Below, piece by piece: positions 62,175 to 64,000 of a stretch of DNA of 64,000 nucleotides. The notes under the pieces were generated by a model, which worked only from the letters and a program-made list of their open reading frames with translations, searched no databases and was not told where the DNA came from. The position numbers and the translations under genes were made by a program. Origin of the DNA: Helicobacter mustelae (GTDB lineage Bacteria; Campylobacterota; Campylobacteria; Campylobacterales; Helicobacteraceae); assembly GCF_900476215.1 (NCBI RefSeq), contig NZ_LS483446.1, forward strand, positions 1,364,001 through 1,428,000, given 5' to 3'. The stretch's first letter is position 1, and each line of letters begins with the position of its first letter.

Positions 62175-63401
62175 TCACTTTTGCCTATGGTTCAAAAATT
62201 CCAATTCATCACGAATCAGGAATTCTAAGCTCTCTCTCCTGCGCAATAAAAACACCCCTTCTTTTTGCACGCCCACCTCAGCACAACGCCCCCGAGTATT
62301 GTAATTGCTGCTCATGCTAAAACCATAGGCTCCTGCATTTTCAAAAATCACAAAATCTCCTGCGTGCATGGGTGGCAATTCTATATTTTTTGCCAAAAAA
62401 TCCGCACTCTCACAAATAGGCCCTACGACATCTGCCAAGCTCAATTCCCCCTCTTCTTTTCTCTGCTTTATGACACTCACTCCATGATGAGCATCATAAA
62501 GACTAGGGCGCAAGAGATCATTCATGGCTCCATCCACAATGACAAAGCGCTTTTTTGGTGTATGCTTTTCATAAAGCACCTGTGTCACCAAATATCCACT
62601 ATTCCCCACGATGGAACGCCCTGGCTCACAGATAATAGTCACATCTAGGCCGCTAAGTTTTGACAAAATGCTCTGGGCGTAGTCATGGATGTCAAACACC
62701 CCCTCATCCTTGTAACAAATCCCCACTCCTCCTCCAACATCAAAAAATTTCAAATCAATACCAATGGCCACCAATCCTCTTGCAAAATCCGCAATTTTTT
62801 GAGTGGATTGAGCGATGGGATCTAGTTGTGTGAGCTGACTGCCAATGTGAAAATGCACCCCTATGGGCTGCAAGAAATCTGATTTATGCGCATAGAGATA
62901 CATCCTCCTTGCCTCTTCCATCTCTACGCCAAATTTATTTTCACTCAGTCCCGTAGAAATATAGGGATGGGTTTTTGGATCGATGTTGGGATTTACGCGA
63001 ACGGAGATGCGAGCAATAGATCCAAGCTCTTTTGCCACAGCCTCGACACGCAAAAGCTCTGCATAAGATTCGACATTGATGAACAAAATCCCAATTTTTA
63101 GCGCCTCTTTTATCTCACTGTCTTTTTTCCCCACCCCGCTGAAAATAATGCGATAGGGCTTAATTCCTGCTAAAATCGCGCGTTTGACTTCACCAATGGA
63201 TACACAATCCGCCCCGCCATCAAGTTCTGCAATAATCTTAATCACACTCAAATTTGAATTTGCCTTGAGTGCGTAGCAAATCAAGCTCTTGCGCCCACTA
63301 AAAGCATCCTTGTACGCCAAAAAATTTGCTTTGATTTTCTCCATGTCATACACATAAAGCGGCGTTCCATAATCCTCTGCCAATTGTTGAAAATCAAACA
63401 T
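62175..63401 (-). CDS. lysA: Diaminopimelate decarboxylase
   Basis: This PLP enzyme of 408 residues decarboxylates meso-diaminopimelate to lysine. The PLP lysine is in LICYALKANSN, followed by DCVSIGEVKRAILAG, GVHFHIGSQL, FDVGGGVGICY, EPGRSIVGNSGYLV and the second-subunit motif CESADFLA. ATG 63401 is preferred over the upstream TTG. It is divergent from the clpS side; an inverted repeat lies between them. Confidence 0.95.
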   Translation of the reverse strand: MFDFQQLAEDYGTPLYVYDMEKIKANFLAYKDAFSGRKSLICYALKANSNLSVIKIIAELDGGADCVSIGEVKRAILAGIKPYRIIFSGVGKKDSEIKEALKIGILFINVESYAELLRVEAVAKELGSIARISVRVNPNIDPKTHPYISTGLSENKFGVEMEEARRMYLYAHKSDFLQPIGVHFHIGSQLTQLDPIAQSTQKIADFARGLVAIGIDLKFFDVGGGVGICYKDEGVFDIHDYAQSILSKLSGLDVTIICEPGRSIVGNSGYLVTQVLYEKHTPKKRFVIVDGAMNDLLRPSLYDAHHGVSVIKQRKEEGELSLADVVGPICESADFLAKNIELPPMHAGDFVIFENAGAYGFSMSSNYNTRGRCAEVGVQKEGVFLLRRRESLEFLIRDELEFLNHRQK

Positions 63402-63425
63402 TGCACTTCCCAAATAATTCTTAAA

Positions 63426-63449
63426 TTTTGGCTATAATTCTAGCCAAAA
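63426..63449. promoter_or_regulatory. Inverted repeat overlapping a -10 box between lysA and clpS
   Basis: TTTTGGCTA (63426-63434) and TAGCCAAAA (63441-63449) are perfect 9-bp complements around 6 bp. The plus-strand TATAAT (63433-63438) lies inside the repeat, so a bound protein would block it. It could serve both divergent genes. Confidence 0.55.
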
Positions 63450-63476
63450 ACTTTGAGATAAAAGTGAACTTAAATC

Positions 63477-63686
63477 ATGAATTCCTATCCTGTCTTACTT
63501 GCTATGATTGTGTCAAATTGCCTTTGCTTGCTTAACTCATTGTCCGTTTACAAAAAGGTCACACAAACAAAGCCAGAGGCTAGAGTTCATGGGGGCAAAA
63601 CGCGGTCAAAAACTCAAGGATTTCTCCCCCAGATTTCCCCAAACAATCCAATCTCAAACATACAAAGGGCATGGCAATGGCGCTAA
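63477..63686 (+). CDS. Doubtful small ORF before clpS
   Basis: This 69-codon frame has a hydrophobic start (SYPVLLAMIVSNCLCLLNSL) and a basic remainder. No ribosome site precedes ATG 63477, and its end overlaps clpS. It may be the leader region of the clpS transcript. Recorded only because it fills an otherwise unexplained 200 bp. Confidence 0.15.
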   Translation: MNSYPVLLAMIVSNCLCLLNSLSVYKKVTQTKPEARVHGGKTRSKTQGFLPQISPNNPISNIQRAWQWR

Positions 63687-63700
63687 CCTCTTCCCAAGAA

Positions 63701-63973
63701 ATGACACTAACTAAAATCAGTGAACCCATTATGGCATCTGTAATTATCTTGAATGACGACTATACTCCTATGGATTTTGTAATCAACATCTTGATGAGTG
63801 TTTTTGAAAAAAATCAAGATCAAGCCACGCAAATCATGCTAGAAGTCCATCACAAAGGAAGCGGGGTCTGTGGGATCTATCCCTATGATATTGCGGAATT
63901 AAAATTGCAAATTGCACGAGAAAAAACCAAAACCGCACAGCTTCCCCTGCAGCTAGAACTCCAAATATTATAG
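63701..63973 (+). CDS. clpS: ATP-dependent Clp protease adaptor ClpS
   Basis: This adaptor (90 residues from ATG 63701, or 100 from ATG 63671) delivers N-degron substrates to ClpA. It has VIILNDDYTPMDFVINILMSVF, the ClpS opening with the Asn-Asp-Asp/Tyr-Thr-Pro motif that binds the N-terminal residue, and then a helix and VHHKGSGVCGIYPYDIAELK. The next ORF starts 9 bp downstream. Confidence 0.92.
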   Translation: MTLTKISEPIMASVIILNDDYTPMDFVINILMSVFEKNQDQATQIMLEVHHKGSGVCGIYPYDIAELKLQIAREKTKTAQLPLQLELQIL

Positions 63974-63982
63974 GTTAGGATT

Positions 63983-64000
63983 ATGGAAAGTCTTTTGAGT
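63983..64000 (+). CDS. Start of probable clpA (partial)
   Basis: ATG 63983 with TTAGGAT upstream opens a frame of six codons (MESLLS) at the window edge. Its place after clpS fits ClpA, the unfoldase partner; the sequence itself is too short to show it. Confidence 0.4.

Overview
The window is AT-rich and densely coding, and it comes from a Helicobacter. Gene neighbourhoods recalled from H. pylori are preserved block by block: rpsR-ssb-rpsF-holA-rnr-aroE-SH3 protein (HP1244-HP1250), fxsA/hemC/proS/hemA/ispB/HP0241/HP0242/napA, surA-like/TPR/rnhA/rnc/aroC (HP0659-HP0663), aroQ-pepQ-folK-flhF-flhG-HP1033-fliA-fliM-fliY (HP1038-HP1030), DUF493/ybgC/SNF transporter (HP0495-HP0497) and lysA/pheA/DUF2156 (HP0290-HP0292). 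Genes foreign to H. pylori are inserted into these blocks (hisD, hisIE). There is also a urease ureAB pair with no accessory genes beside it. Together these point to a carnivore-associated gastric species, most likely H. mustelae. The species call is inference.

Layout. 1-2.5 kb: the end of a penicillin-binding protein gene, a periplasmic CSFC thiol-disulfide protein that looks frameshifted, and a PnuC-type transporter coupled to thiamine pyrophosphokinase. 2.5-4.6 kb: purB, then about 770 bp of non-coding sequence carrying a second, diverged copy of the purB 3' end. 4.6-13 kb, minus strand: translation and replication genes, RNase R, shikimate dehydrogenase, purM, an alcohol dehydrogenase and hemC. 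13-20 kb, minus strand: fxsA, proS, hemA, a polyprenyl synthase, the knotted-fold DUF2018 protein, hisD and napA. 20-25.5 kb, plus strand: envelope chaperone, LapB-like TPR protein, RNase HI, RNase III, chorismate synthase and a beta-barrel protein with an Asn/Gln/Ser-rich linker.

25.9-33.1 kb is a minus-strand flagellar superoperon with coupled starts (fliY, fliM, fliA, flhG, flhF) headed by folK, pepQ and aroQ. 33-44.5 kb carries argD, sodB, an MFS carrier with cmoA, thrC and modABC. It ends with a four-gene unit (flgP-like lipoprotein, second lipoprotein, coaBC, unknown) behind a clear sigma-54 promoter. 44.7-47.3 kb has a Gfo/Idh/MocA oxidoreductase, trmL, a small secreted protein and ccdA.

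47.7-50.3 kb holds the stand-alone ureA/ureB pair. Its upstream region contains a perfect inverted repeat that fits the Helicobacter NikR operator in half-site sequence and spacing. This matches the described nickel-repressed, iron-dependent UreA2B2 urease. About 650 bp of non-coding DNA follows. It includes an extended -10 promoter and a structured RNA of about 200 nt directly ahead of a DEAD-box helicase gene. The right end carries ilvE, an SPFH protein, hisIE, a DUF2393 protein, two sodium symporters, DUF493, ybgC, DUF2156, pheA, lysA, clpS and the first codons of a probable clpA.

No tRNA, rRNA, CRISPR array or intact mobile element was seen. The most notable items are the orphan urease with its candidate NikR operator, the sigma-54 promoter placing coaBC in a flagellar-type transcript, the RNA element ahead of the helicase, the purB 3'-end duplication and the probable frameshift in the thiol-disulfide gene.
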